Below are positions 27,131 to 40,544 of a stretch of 64,000 nt of DNA, one piece after another (position 1 is the first letter of the stretch; each line of letters opens with the position of its first letter). The position numbers and the translations under genes are program-made. The DNA is taken from positions 247,808 through 311,807 of the forward strand of contig JNEU01001154.1 in assembly GCA_000697475.1 (NCBI GenBank), in the 5' to 3' direction. The DNA is from Lichtheimia corymbifera B2541. Its lineage: Eukaryota > Mucoromycota > Mucoromycetes > Mucorales > Lichtheimiaceae. Under the pieces are notes generated by a model, which had not been told where the DNA came from, ran no database searches, and saw nothing but the letters and a program-made list of their open reading frames with translations.

Positions 27131-27721
27131 TGGGTTTCAGGCAGAAAATGGGTTGTTTAAATGATGGGTATATGTATTTGAATAAATGGCTCATTGTATG
27201 CACTATGGCACATTGTGTGTAGTTTATCATTTCCTATCGGCTCTAAGCGACCTGCTTGTATTTGTCATCAGCGTCTTGATTTACAATGAACCTTCACCAA
27301 AACTAAGGGCATGATCAACCTGCTGATAGCAACAGAGTCACAATTAGATCAGGAAAATGACGCCTGCTTGGTGGGTTTTGTTGCCACATACGGTAGATTA
27401 CATAAGCAGCCATTGACTCACTCCCCCATCTTGTTCAATTGACACCTTTTATTATCCGAGACACCAGAACGTAATAACATCCAAGAAGTAGATAATAGCC
27501 ATCAAGAAAAAGAGTGGGATGTGTATATGGGGTACATGCATGTTAATAAAGCATTGATTGTTGATGAACATGCGCCAATGTTGTGTGCAGGTTTGAATCC
27601 CAACATGACGGATGCCTTGTTTAAACTAAGTAACACAAGGGCCCGATATAAGGAGAATAGCTTCCCATGCGTTTTGGTCTTTGCTTTCCACAGACAATAC
27701 AACATACACAGGCCTTTCTTT
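27131..27721. other. Divergent promoter region
   Basis: Separates the unknown minus-strand gene and the plus-strand dehydratase. A frame is open in phase upstream of the dehydratase ATG from 27521 but lacks family similarity, so it is treated as leader. Confidence 0.4.
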
Positions 27722-29281
<1,560 letters not shown>

Positions 29282-29404
29282 CATCATTACCAGCAGCAAG
29301 ATAATCAGCAGCCAATAAAAGAGCGTGAATGAATTAACGACCACTTTGCAAGTCTGCTGCGTTGAGTCATACTTCTTTCTCCCATTTCATCATCTTTTTT
29401 CATC

Positions 29405-30733
29405 ATGGTTCGACGACAACACGCTCCAACATCTGACACCGCCTCGAATTCAACCCATTCCAGCACCAGCTTTATTGATGCCTCTCACAATCCAACCAAT
29501 GAATCATCAGACGAGATACGCTTTATCAATCATCTTTCCACCAAATACAAACGAGCACCTGTGCGTTTTCGGATTGAGCCTGCACCACAGTGTTGTGATG
29601 AACAAGGTCGATTAATATTTTCCCCCGTTTTTTATATTGAAAGGAAATTTTTACATTGAGCTGGCGGAGCCACTAGCAGCCATGCAACTAAAGTTGATAT
29701 ATAAGGGAACCGGTGAGTGGTGCATAAGTGCATGTGTGTGAGAGAGAGCGAGGGAGATGTACAGATAAAGTAACTGATCGTCGAAATCCTCGTTTTCCTA
29801 GAATACTTGAATTATGACGCCATGGCCTGGGGAAAACGAGTGGATGAAGATCCAATGTTTAGCGTGTGTACCATTTTGTGGGGGATTTCAGCGCGCGAGG
29901 CTCAGGAATGCGGTAATTGGCCATTGATGGAACCTGGCACTCATCTGTTTCCATTCGCCCTTCAAATGCCCGACGTCAATTATCCGTCCGCTTGGCTTGA
30001 TAATCCACTCGTTCAATGCCGCTATTACCTCTATGCTAGTGTGGAGCGCCCTGGTTATAGACCTTTTCAAACCGAGCATTGCCCTGTCTTTTTCAAACCC
30101 ATCCTTCCTATTGATACAGCCATGTCAACTCCCTTTCAAGACGATAAACCTCTCGGCTCTTCTATACCTATTCGTGTTTCTTTCAATACAGCATACGTGT
30201 GTAACGATGACGACAATCATGCATTGAGCATTTCATGCGGTACCACGCGTGGTGGTGATTGCCATATTGTTGCCACGGCAACGCTTGAACAGCATTACAA
30301 GGTGGTTACGAGTGGCTTTCATTACAGTAAAACGATCATTGTGCGTCAAGCGGAACAGCGCATCGATAGCGATAACCATATCATCACCATGCCATTACGA
30401 GAATTGCCTCCCAGCATGAATTATGGCCGTCAAATCGATCTTCGTTATATGATACGACTGACAATCAAATCGCGTCAAGGTTCTACATTACATCCATCGA
30501 AAAAGAAACGATCATATTTGGTGCCTATCACTCTCGGCACGGAGGACGCTGACGTTGATAGAGTCGCAATGCCAATACCTTACTCGGATCCTGAAGTCGT
30601 CAACGATCCTACTTTGCAGACCAAACCAAAATTCATCCGTGTGACGGTATCGGATGCAGCCATGTTTGGTTTACCAGCTTACGATGCTGAAACTAGCCCA
30701 CCAGAATATTGTGAACAGCAACCATCATCATGA
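29405..30733 (+). CDS. Alpha-arrestin with PPxY motif, 400 aa
   Basis: Three exons (29405-29606, 29644-29712, 29802-30733) give 400 residues. After a disordered Ser/Thr N-terminus come arrestin strands (VRFRIEPAPQ, NFYIELAEPLAAMQLKLIYKG, SVCTILWG, GTHLFPFALQMPD) and an arrestin C-domain. The C-terminus has SPPEY, a PPxY motif for Nedd4/Rsp5 ubiquitin ligases, so the likely role is as an adaptor for ubiquitin-dependent endocytosis. The first intron (29607-29643) would be only 37 nt with a weak donor GTCGAT. Without it the frame stops 17 codons later and the conserved strand is lost. Either a very short intron or a frameshift in the assembly explains this. Confidence 0.85.
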
Positions 30734-31319
30734 GAACCCCCTCTTATCTTTGTAAATACGGTTTCCATTGGTGTTCTGTAAATATGTTTTGTTCTAGAAT
30801 AAAGTTGACAGTAGAAAACTTGAACTTTTAATCTGTTTAATGCACATTGCTGCAGGGATGAATGACCCTACCACCATATGTATATGCAGGGCTTTAATGC
30901 GTCGTCGCCGTCGAGAGAGAGAGAGAGAGAGAGATATTAACACAGGAATACAGAAAATGATCTGGATGGTTATGTAATCAGCCTTGTGCTGGTTATCAAA
31001 TATATGTACGGACATCATGCGGCTCGCTCTCTTTCTGGGAAAGAGCCGGCGGCGTTTTTTGTCATCCCCGCTATTGTACCCAATTTGAGGCATTACGTCT
31101 TTATGAGCATTGAATGACAATATAAAGCAGCTGTGGGCATGCTTTGTATACTACTTTTGTTGTTGTTATCCTGAGATGCATCAATTGACCGGATTAGGAT
31201 GCTGCTGCTTCCGCTCATTTCCGTTGAGCGGACTTGCACGGCTCATGTGAAAGGCAACAACGGCGGCCAACCAAGGTGTGTTTGCATTTTGTTCTTTTTA
31301 CTCTCCCTCCTGTTTTACA
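30734..31319. other. Intergenic with a GA microsatellite
   Basis: 3' flank of the arrestin and promoter of LSC1. A GA run lies at about 30914-30935. No supported gene. Confidence 0.45.
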
Positions 31320-32666
31320 ATGCTCTTCAAATCTGCTTCCACCATTGCACGCAATGCTGGTAAGGAGGACATGTTTATTCTTGTATCATAGCAACGTGTT
31401 CTTTCAGCTCATTCCTATTCTTTGGTTTATAGCTGTTGCAGCCCGACGTTCTTTTGCCAGCCAAGCAGGTGGTTACGAGTCCACTGCTAAGAACCTTATG
31501 ATCAACAAGGACACCAAAGTGATCTGCCAGGGCTTTACAGGAAAGCAGGTAAATAGGAAACACGCCTATAAATGATGCCATGTATTGAAATAGGAATAGG
31601 GTACTTTCCACTCTGAGCAAGCCATTGAATATGGTACCAAGATGGTTGGTGGTGTCTCACCCAAGAAGGCTGGTCAAACTCATTTAGGTCTTCCTGTCTT
31701 TGGTTCAGTGCGAGAGGTAAGGAAGGGGGTGGATTTTTCCCACATGACGCGTGTATTTTGTGTGTGTATATATGTGGGGTAGATGATTGATTGATTGATT
31801 ATATCTTCCGACAACTTGCAGGCTGTTCAGGAAACCAAGCCCGATGCCAGTGTCATTTATGTCCCTCCACCTGGTGCTGCTGCTGCTATTCTTGAAGCTA
31901 TTGAAAATGAAGTCCCTTTGGTAGTCGCTATCACTGAAGGCATTCCTCAACATGACATGGTTCGTGTCAAGCAAGCTTTGATGACTCAAAACAAGACTCG
32001 TCTCGTTGGTCCCAATTGTCCTGGTATCATTGCCCCTGAACAATGCAAGATCGGTATCATGCCTGGTCACATTCACAAACGCGGCAAGGTCGGCATTGTC
32101 TCACGCTCTGGTACTTTGACTTATGAAGCCGTCAACCAAACTACTGAGGCTGGTCTTGGACAAACCCTTTGCGTCGGTATTGGTGGTGATCCCCTGAATG
32201 GTACCAACTTTATTGACTGCTTGAAGATCTTTTTGGAAGATGATAAGACTGAAGGTAAGTGATGAATGCCTTGGTTGAAGGGAAGAAACAATGACATTGA
32301 ATTTATATTGATAGGCATTGTCATGATTGGTGAGATTGGTGGTACTGCTGAGGAAGAAGCTGCTGCCTTTTTACAAGAATACAACTTGTCTCGTGAGAAC
32401 CCCAAGCCAGTTGTATCCTTCATTGCTGGATTGACTGCTCCACCTGGTCGTCGTATGGGTCATGCTGGTGCTATTATTTCTGGTGGTAAGGGTGGTGCTC
32501 AAGACAAGATTGCTGCTCTTGAGAAGGCAGGTGTCATTGTCAGTCCCTCCCCTGCTAAGCTTGGTTCAAAGTTGAAGGAGGTAAGTCAATTCTATGTAAT
32601 ACAATAGACAGCGTCAATAACAACAATGCACGTGTATAGGCTATGTCTGCTGCTGGTCTGGTATAA
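31320..32666 (+). CDS. LSC1: Succinyl-CoA ligase alpha subunit, mitochondrial, 332 aa
   Basis: Six exons (31320-31359, 31433-31548, 31600-31716, 31822-32254, 32315-32580, 32640-32666) give 332 residues. This TCA-cycle enzyme converts succinyl-CoA to succinate with ATP or GTP formation. The N-terminus [21 protein letters not shown] is a mitochondrial presequence. CoA-binding Rossmann domain: [51 protein letters not shown]. Ligase domain: [37 protein letters not shown] and the phosphorylated-histidine loop [14 protein letters not shown]. The 3' end of the coding region is split off in a 27-nt last exon. Confidence 0.97.
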
Positions 32667-33069
32667 TCCATTTACAATATCATAGAAAGCTGTATAAAGT
32701 ACCTTTTTTTTCCCCATCCAACCCCCACCCCTTCTTCCACCATCCCATTTTATCGAATAACAATGCATGATCCCTTTCTAAAATGCAAAAGAGCTTGGTT
32801 AATAGATGTGCCATGTGGAATTGTTTTTTTTTTCTCATGTTGCACACAGTTGCAAGTGAGTGGTGAGAGTACCCTTTTGCAGATAGCATGTTTGTGTTCT
32901 ATCTTGTTCTTTCTCCTCTCTTTCACTCACACACCCACACCCACACTTTTATACACTCACTCTTTTCCCCTTTGTCTTTTACTTCGACTCATTTCCCCTT
33001 TCCCCTCTTCCTCCTCCTCACGTCTTCATTGTACCGAGTATTCTTCACTTCATCCCAGCGGATCTTTTC
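32667..33069 (+). other. Pyrimidine-rich leader of the PAK gene
   Basis: LSC1 3' flank followed by about 170 nt of very C/T-rich sequence (TCTTTCACTCAC-like runs, CTCTTCCTCCTCC) immediately before the PAK start. This is typical of a fungal core promoter or 5' leader lacking a TATA box. Confidence 0.5.
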
Positions 33070-35634
33070 ATGGGCAATACATTATCAACTACTGCATCCA
33101 CAGAACCTGCCCCATCGAGCTATTCTGCCCATTTCCATACAGACACAAAAACGTCGATCTCCAAGCGCAACCCTCATCAGCCCGATTCCAGACCATCAAC
33201 CGCTGGTTTCTCGCCATCGGCTTATAGCAGCTTACGTAAAACCGAATCTTCGTCAACTTTATCCAGCTCTGTACGCTTTTACAACCATCCAAGCTTATCG
33301 AACGTTTCCATGTCATCCAAAGTTTCAAAGAGCAGTGCACGGCGGAAACAGACTTCACCAACCGATAAGGTTCTCGACATTGGGAAACCAACACAATTCG
33401 AGCACGGTATCCATGTAGAGTACAACAAGAATAACGGTCGATTCATGGTAAAGAACATCATGTTGGATCTGGAAGGAAGGGATGATCATGGATTAATATG
33501 GGGTGGTGTTGAACCAACGATAGGGCCTTCCCGATGTATGGCAGCAATCCTCATTACCTAGCGACGACATTCTTGACACCAATTACATTAATCCGAATCT
33601 CGTTCCTCAACCTATGGATACTCGACGTAAACAATCCATTGCATCCGATAGTGACGTTTACAAGACCGCAGCCAAACGATCACAGCAACATACGCCAACA
33701 GCAGCAACAGCAACCACTACTACTACAGCATTGAAAAAGTCACCTTCCATTATTGGGAAACCATACAATGTTCAACACAATGTACATGTTCAAGTGGATA
33801 CGACAGGTAGTGGATTGATTGGATTACCATTGGAATGGCAGCATATTCTGGAGGCATCGGGTGTCCCTGAAGAAATCATGCTTGCACACCCAAAGATGGT
33901 CAAGGACATGATGCAAATGCGCATGCCTGAATCATTACAAGCCAATCAACTCAAGCAACCTCCTCCGCCGCCCGACTCGCCACATTCACCCCACGAGAAT
34001 CAAAACACTCCCGATCCAAATCGACCTCGAAGCACTTTGCCTTTGGGCTTTGCACCACCCACTCGAGCTCGTTCTTCAAAATTATTACAACTCGCCCATT
34101 TATCCAAAGATATTCCTCCCATGCCATCATCATCATCATCATCACTTATTGCCAAGGATATAGAAGGTAACATGAGGATGGGAAATCATGGTAACGGAAA
34201 CAGGGTTAATAAGTCTGTGTATATCCTACTCCAGATCTCGAACCACCATCGTCCGCATTGGCTGCTTCTGAAAGTCATCTTTCACTTGATTCAAGTTTCA
34301 TTGGTAAAAAAGATATAGACATGGTGGGGAACCGAACGTTCAATGGGCTAATGTGTATTTTTAGATGACCTTGTGGATAATGTTGATCCTGAAACGGTCT
34401 ATGGCGATTTCGTATTGATTGCAGAAGGTGAATCTGGACCCATGTTTGCCGCTAAACACATTGCTACGGGTCGTTTGGTAAGTCAATGGCGTGAGAGAGA
34501 AAGAGAGGGGGGTTGTCCGTTACACTGCAGGGATCCACTCAACTGGGTCGATATCTAGGTTGCCATCAAAAAGATTCCAAAGACTGCTACGCAAAAGCTG
34601 AGTAAAATACGCAACGAGCTGACGACCATGAAGATGAGCCGACATCCTAATGTGGTGGAATACATTGGTTGTTATATGACAGAGGATGAGGTTTGGGTAT
34701 GTTGAAAAAAGCTGTTCTTTCATGGGATCTTGGGTTACTCATATATATGAATCATTAGGTTGTCATGGAATGCATGGATGTATCTCTGGCGGATATTATT
34801 GCAGTCAACATGGAAAATCCTGACGATGTGGTTTCGGAAGCACACATGGCACGTATTGCCCGTGATATGTTGCGCGCACTATGCCGTATTCATCGCCTGC
34901 ATCGAATTCATCGTGATATCCGAAGCGACAATGTGCTCTTGAGTCAACGTGGCGAAATCAAACTATCGGACTTTAGTCATTGTGCCCAATTGACAAAGCA
35001 GCAACCCAAGAGAAACTCTATCGTTGGTACACCTTACTGGATGGTATGCATTACAGGTGGATTATATGGAAAGGATAGCGTATTCAACCTTTGGTTCGAT
35101 AGGCACCTGAGGTCATCAAAGGTCAAGAATATGATGCCAAGGCTGATATCTGGAGCTTAGGTGTATTGATGATGGAAATGATGCAAGGAGATCCTCCGTA
35201 TGTGGAGTACCCACCGCTTCGAGTAAGTCGAGTGTTGGATCCAATGATAAAATTAGCATGGGATGGCTCACCTTTTTGCTTTAAGGCTGTTGTTTTGATT
35301 GCCTCCAATGGATTACCACCACTCGAAGAAGCTGATCGTTGGTCAAAAGAGCTCAAAGATTTTCTACAACTTTGCACCATGACGGATCCTAAAGATCGGC
35401 CGGATGCTGAAGAGCTCTTAAAGGTAGACATATCTCTATTCTTATTCAACTATGACGTATATACTAATCATTTGCTTTCTTTAGCATGATTTCTTTTCAA
35501 ATGTAGCAAATACCGATGACATGATTGCTTTGATCGATGAGACCAAACGGCTCGAGATGCTACGTCACGAGGAAGAAGATGACGAGGATGAGGACGAAGC
35601 CATGATTCAAAAGTTGGCCGTTGCTGATTCCTAG
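33070..35634 (+). CDS. PAK/Ste20-like kinase with two p21-binding domains, 677 aa
   Basis: Nine exons (33070-33447, 33524-34166, 34235-34303, 34365-34477, 34559-34696, 34759-35043, 35103-35222, 35286-35423, 35485-35634) give 677 residues. The start MGNTLS fits an N-myristoylation signal. CRIB motif 1, IGKPTQFEHGIHV (104-116), continues into GRFMGLPDVWQQ; CRIB motif 2, IGKPYNVQHNVHV (203-215), continues into GLIGLPLEWQHILEASGV. The kinase domain keeps VAIKK (Lys405) and GTPYWMAPEV but reads HRDIRSDN (498-505) and DFS (518-520), where PAKs have HRDIKSDN and DFG. The tail is acidic. PAKs act downstream of Cdc42/Rac in polarity. The altered motifs raise the question of reduced activity. No PH domain is visible, unlike Cla4. 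Confidence 0.9.
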
Positions 35635-36348
35635 TATATCAACCTATCAAAAACTCATACACAAACCGCACCGACATTTAACACCACCACCACCACCACC
35701 TTCATTTTTTAATCTTTTTTGCATGTGTAATCAGTCACCAATTTCATCACTCATTCCATTCTCTCTTATCTCTCGTTTTTCAACACATTTGCTAGCCACC
35801 ATCTCACATTCACATTTATATCACCCCAACTCTCATACGTAACATATACCTTTTTTTTTTCCTTTTCCACCATCCTAATCGACAACAATGTACTACACTA
35901 CCTGAAAACGCTGTCAAGTAACTATTTGTTTGTCCCACCGAGTCCGATGACTTCAGGGCACATTCTCCTCGAAAAAACCGCTGCGCTTTATTTGTTTGTA
36001 TCTTCGAGTCACACCAAACTCCCACCATTGTCATGTTATTATGCATGAATGGTCTAATTGAGTTCATCAAAGCATTCATTAAAGCATACTCGTATACTGT
36101 GTATACATTTTGAAATCTTTTTTCAATCAAAGCAATGATCATTCCCATACGCAATGAAGATGTTTAATAATCGAAACAGCAACAACAGCATCGGTGATAA
36201 ACATTGCACTGAGTCCAAGCGGGATTAAACAAGCGAGGTGAATATGGCCTGCTCAATGTGTGCATAATCTGGATTTTTGACTATAGCTGCCCTCTTTATT
36301 TTCTTTAGATCATTTTTGTTTTCATACCTCGATGCCAACAAGCGGACA
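35635..36348. other. Intergenic before the synthase gene
   Basis: A/C-rich 3' flank of the kinase gene, then the promoter of the synthase. The synthase frame is open in phase back to 36277 (hydrophobic ALFIFFRSFLFSYLDANKR) but without an ATG; an upstream short exon ending at an acceptor near 36308 could not be placed. Confidence 0.45.
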
Positions 36349-38185
36349 ATGATCTGGACTCTACCACTGAAAATCATATACTCGATTACGATATCATGCC
36401 TATTTGTGGTGCCAGCGATTGTTGGGTATGCACTACATATACATATTGCTCGCAAGTCGTTTTGGGCTCTTGGTGTGTATGGCACGGTCGTCTTTTGCTT
36501 CATTATTCTGCAACTCCTATTCGCGACGCTCAATCGTATCTTGTTGGCACGGTATCGTGAAAAGACACCACTTCCCGTCTCTGCCTACAAATCGGAATCC
36601 ACAGAGCAATCCTCATCATCACCTCGTAAGGCTAGCAAGATTGGATTGGCGGTGGTTGGCTATCGTGAAGAACCTACTCTCTTTTTGCAATGTCTTGAAT
36701 CGATTCAACGACTCCGGTATCCTGATCCATTCAAGATTGTAGTGGTGGTGGACGGCAAGGATCAAGAGGATCATGAAATGGCATCCATTTTCGAAAAGGC
36801 ATTCCCTGGTCATTCGACTGTCGTGTTACCCTATCTCATGTCAGAACGTGCGCTGGCGCAAAAGAATCCAAAGGCAACAACAACAACAACTGCTGAACAA
36901 GATCCAGAAAAGATGGACTACAAGAAATATGATATGGATCCCGTAAAACGACAAGCTAGTTGTAGTAGCAGCAGCCAGGACGAGGAACGTGTGACCATGT
37001 GGGAAGGTGAAGAGCCCGTATTGTTGCCTACGGATACCCGTGCTGTATGTTATTTGCAACCGCATTGCGGAAAGCGTCATGCCATGTACACAGCTTTTCG
37101 GGTGTTGATGGAGGCTGGATGTGATGCTATCATGTCCACTGACTCTGATACCAAGTTTGATCCTAATGCTATGGTTGAAATGGAACGTGCTTTATATTGG
37201 CATCCCAACATCGGTGCGGCTGCAGGTGATGTGCGTATCTGGAACGCTGGTGACTCTTTGCTTTCATTCATGTCGTCGTTGCGCTATTGGATGGCTTTCA
37301 ACATTGAACGTGCTGCACAAAGCTTCAATCGCTGTGTCACATGCGTATCAGGTCCAATGGGTTTATACAGATCAAGCGTGTTGGCAGAGATATTGGATGA
37401 TTGGATTGCACAACGATTCCTTGGTATGGAATGCACTTATGGTGATGATCGGTAAGTGGTTGTATAAATAGTGGGTGGCACGTGACTTTATTCAACTATG
37501 CATATGTAGGCATTTGACAAATCGTGTATTACTTCATGGCTATCGAGTCGTCTACACGCATTATGCCTTTTGTGAAACTGAAACACCCACTGCATTTTTA
37601 CGATGGTTTAAACAACAAACACGATGGTCCAAGAGCTTTTATCGTGAATTGCTCTGGAATGCCCGAAGCTTGCACAAGCATAGTCCATGGATGGCGGCTG
37701 AGCTATTTTATCAGGGTGTGTACCCTTTTGTACTGCTATTCTCCATCTTTTACATCTTGTGGGCCCATGCTCCCTTTGTGCTTGCTGTTTGGCTCGTATC
37801 GCTTATGGCTATCGCTTGTATCAAGACCATCTACTCGTTGATTGTTTCACGGTCCTTGCGTTTCCTTGCGTTTCCACTCTACTCAATCTACTACTTGCTT
37901 GGTCTTGTTCCTGCCAAACTATGGGCACTCGTTTCCTTGTGGGATGTTGGTTGGGGTACAAGTGCTCGATCAGCTTCTGAACGCAAGCTAGAGAATGTTT
38001 TACTGTTACAAATCAAGGAAGCGTTACCTGTAGTCGTATGGTTTTCAGTCATTCTCGCTGGCATTGTTTTCAACCTTACTGTGTTTTTCCTCAATCCCAA
38101 TTCACTCAACCCAGTGGTGGATCCAGGTGAAAACCCAGACCCAACTAGCATTGTCTTTTATCCCAATCCCAATGGTCTTGCTTAG
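36349..38185 (+). CDS. GT2 processive synthase, hyaluronan-synthase-like, 592 aa
   Basis: Two exons (36349-37451, 37510-38185) give at least 592 residues; the N-terminus may be longer. Two N-terminal membrane helices precede a GT-A domain: AVVGYREEP, VVVDGKDQED, STDSDTKFDP, then YWMAFNIERAAQSF, CVSGPMGLYR, GDDRHLTNRVL and QQTRWSKSFYREL. Membrane helices follow, with LVPAKLWA and GWGTSAR. These blocks and their order match vertebrate hyaluronan synthases (class I HAS) more closely than ordinary fungal chitin synthases. The likely product is a beta-linked polysaccharide extruded at the plasma membrane: hyaluronan, chito-oligosaccharide or a capsule-like polymer. A Ser/Thr/Asp-rich insert of about 60 residues interrupts the catalytic domain after FPGHSTVVLPYL. 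Substrate cannot be decided from the sequence. Confidence 0.88.
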
Positions 38186-38410
38186 TGTATTACAAATATC
38201 TTTATAATAAAACGCATTCATATTGATGTACATATCGTTTAGTCATATAATCATAATGTCTAACTAATGTATTATGTATGCTCGTCACGAAAGAGCTGAA
38301 TCGTGGAGTTTGATCTCAAGAGAAAGATTCCGACTGCCTGTGTGTGTGCCAGTGCATAGTCCGTTGTATTTTTCCCTCCCTCTCTCTTTCTCTTTTACAC
38401 TATTCCAGCA

Positions 38411-40245
38411 ATGAAATTGAGCAGCACACAACTCGCATCACTACGTGAAAAGCTTCCCGACACTCTTGGTCAATAGTAAGTGCCTCTAGGCAAAACAAGC
38501 CTCCGTGGTTACCTTGATCTGGTTGCCATCCACTCTTTTCGATCAGTTTCCTAACGCGTTCCACTCTTGCTAGTGTCGAAGCCGACCCAGAAGCATTGAC
38601 CGATTTCGTAATGATGTTCGTCGAGAGAGAAAACGGCCGCGATGAGTTGCAAAAGGTCTTTCGAGAAGAATTAGCTGTATTCTGTGAAGACGCCTCAAGT
38701 GAGTATACACACCATGGGGGACAACGACTTTTTAGGGGAATGATTAAGCTCATGTTTGTTGCCACGTGATTGATAGAAACTGAGCAAGCTGTGAACGATC
38801 TCTTGCGTTTGATTGATACAGTTCAAAATGAGGGTGGATCAGCCAATGTACAACAGACTACGAATGATGATACATCCGCAGCAGCATCCACTGGCCAAAA
38901 GCGTGACAAACATGACGATGATGACGATGAAGAAGAAGATGACGATGATCGAAACTTTAAGCGTCGCAACGTTTCCACAACAGCACCTGCAGATGCATCA
39001 CCGCCATCACCTAGAACAGGTGATAAACGCACATATGCAGCAGAGGGAGATGACCGACCGTCAAAACAACAAGTGCGTGGAGATGAGCAGAGCCGGTTAT
39101 CAGGATTACCATCACATTTACGCCAACGACTAGGCGCATCGTCATCAGGCGGAGAACAACGTCGTCGAGCACCATGCCGCAATTTTGAAGGTAAGAAGAA
39201 TTGGTGCATATAAGATGGAGTGTATTGGTTCTCAATGAGTATATGTATATATAGAGCGTGGATATTGTGTCTATGGTGATAGCTGCAAGTTTGATCACGG
39301 TGAAGAACAGATTACAGTCAATGACTATTCAAAGTTCCAAGCTATTATGGGAAGCTCAGGGGCTATGGGAATGAACCCAATGATCATGCAAAATCCAGGT
39401 AATTCAATTGGAGGATGGGAAAAGGAATCTCAAAGGAACATGGTGATTAATGTCGATCGACGTTAGATCAAATGTATCATTTCCAAATGGGTATGGATGG
39501 CATGCCCTATATGACAACAGCACCTATTGAATCAGCTGAAGGACAAGATCAACCACAGCAGCAACCTCGTCATCATCAACAACGACAATCGCCACATCAT
39601 CCTAGGCCTCGACAACAACGTGATGGTCGTATGGGTAAATTCCACGATCAGCCTTTCACTACACGCTATGATCCCAACAACAATACCATTGTCGTCGACA
39701 AGATCCCAATGGACTCGTGCAATATGGAAGCAGTGACTGAGACATTCAAAAAGTTTGGCACCATTGTTGATATTAGTCTTCAGCCCGAATTCCAGCGAGC
39801 CTTCATCGAGTACAAGACACACGCTGAAGCGCTGGCCGCTCATCAATGTCCTGATGTTTTATTTAAAAACCGTTTCGTCAAGGTGTATTGGAAAAAGGTG
39901 GATGATAAACAACAAAAACAACAATCTTGGCAGCACCAGCAACAGCAACAACAACAACAACAACAACAAGCTGAACCTGATCCAGAAGTGATTAAGCAAC
40001 GTGCTGCAGAGTTGGCCAAGATTAGAGAAGAGAAACAAAAACAAAGAAAGGAGCAGCTGGAGAAACAGATCGAGGCAAACAAGAGAAAGCAGGAGATTGC
40101 TAAACGGGAACTTGAACTCGCCATGCTCAAGGCTAAGGTCAAAGCCATGGAGGATTCTGTAAGTACACAACAACAAAAAGAAAACCTATATCATGACATC
40201 TTTACTCATATTCATCTCGTCTAGAAGAAGAAGGAGACGCCCTAA
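38411..40245 (+). CDS. RBM26/27-type RNA-binding protein (PWI-like, CCCH, RRM), 486 aa
   Basis: Six exons (38411-38475, 38574-38698, 38777-39190, 39255-39398, 39467-40158, 40225-40245) give 486 residues. An N-terminal PWI-like helical domain (LREKLPDTLGQYVEADPEAL, then DELQKVFREELAVF) is followed by an acidic linker. Next come a CCCH zinc finger with C-x8-C-x5-C-x3-H spacing (CRNFEERGYC, CKFDHG), a Met/Gln-rich segment, and an RRM (VDKIPMDSCNMEAV, FGTIVDISLQ, RAFIEYKTHAEA, RFVKVYW). A Gln tract and a coiled coil finish the protein. The order matches human RBM26/27, which work with the nuclear exosome adaptor on polyadenylated nuclear RNA; fission yeast Rmn1 is the related fungal protein. It converges with the kinesin gene, stops 300 bp apart. 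Confidence 0.92.
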
Positions 40246-40544
40246 ATGTAGAAAATGATTCCCCTGCACACACACACACATACATAGTCCTTTGTTTTTA
40301 GTACAGTTACACAAATTGTTCTTTGTTGATGGAAGAAAACTCATTCACAATGGTTTTGTTTGTATCTATATACTTTTCGACCCTTTTGTACTCATCGATA
40401 TTTAATTTGGAGGATGTTTTTATATGATAAACGGTTGTCATGGGAACCACAATGAACATCATCAGCACTTTAATGTACTCCTTAACCAAGTGAGCTATAT
40501 ACAAGATTTGGGTTGGGTGGGGTGGGGGAGGGTTATACAAGTAA

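Noticed and set aside
27580..27610. GGTTTGAATCCC resembling a tRNA T-loop
   Set aside because: No acceptor stem, anticodon arm or D-arm of suitable spacing could be formed around it, on either strand.
35635..35720. ACC/CAC-rich repeat downstream of the kinase considered as coding or satellite
   Set aside because: A short low-complexity stretch in the 3' flank, with no repeat elsewhere in the window.
36277..36348. Upstream in-frame extension of the synthase as the true start
   Set aside because: No ATG occurs in this stretch. Candidate upstream ATGs join to the acceptor near 36308 out of frame or meet stops. The start at 36349 is kept as a minimum.
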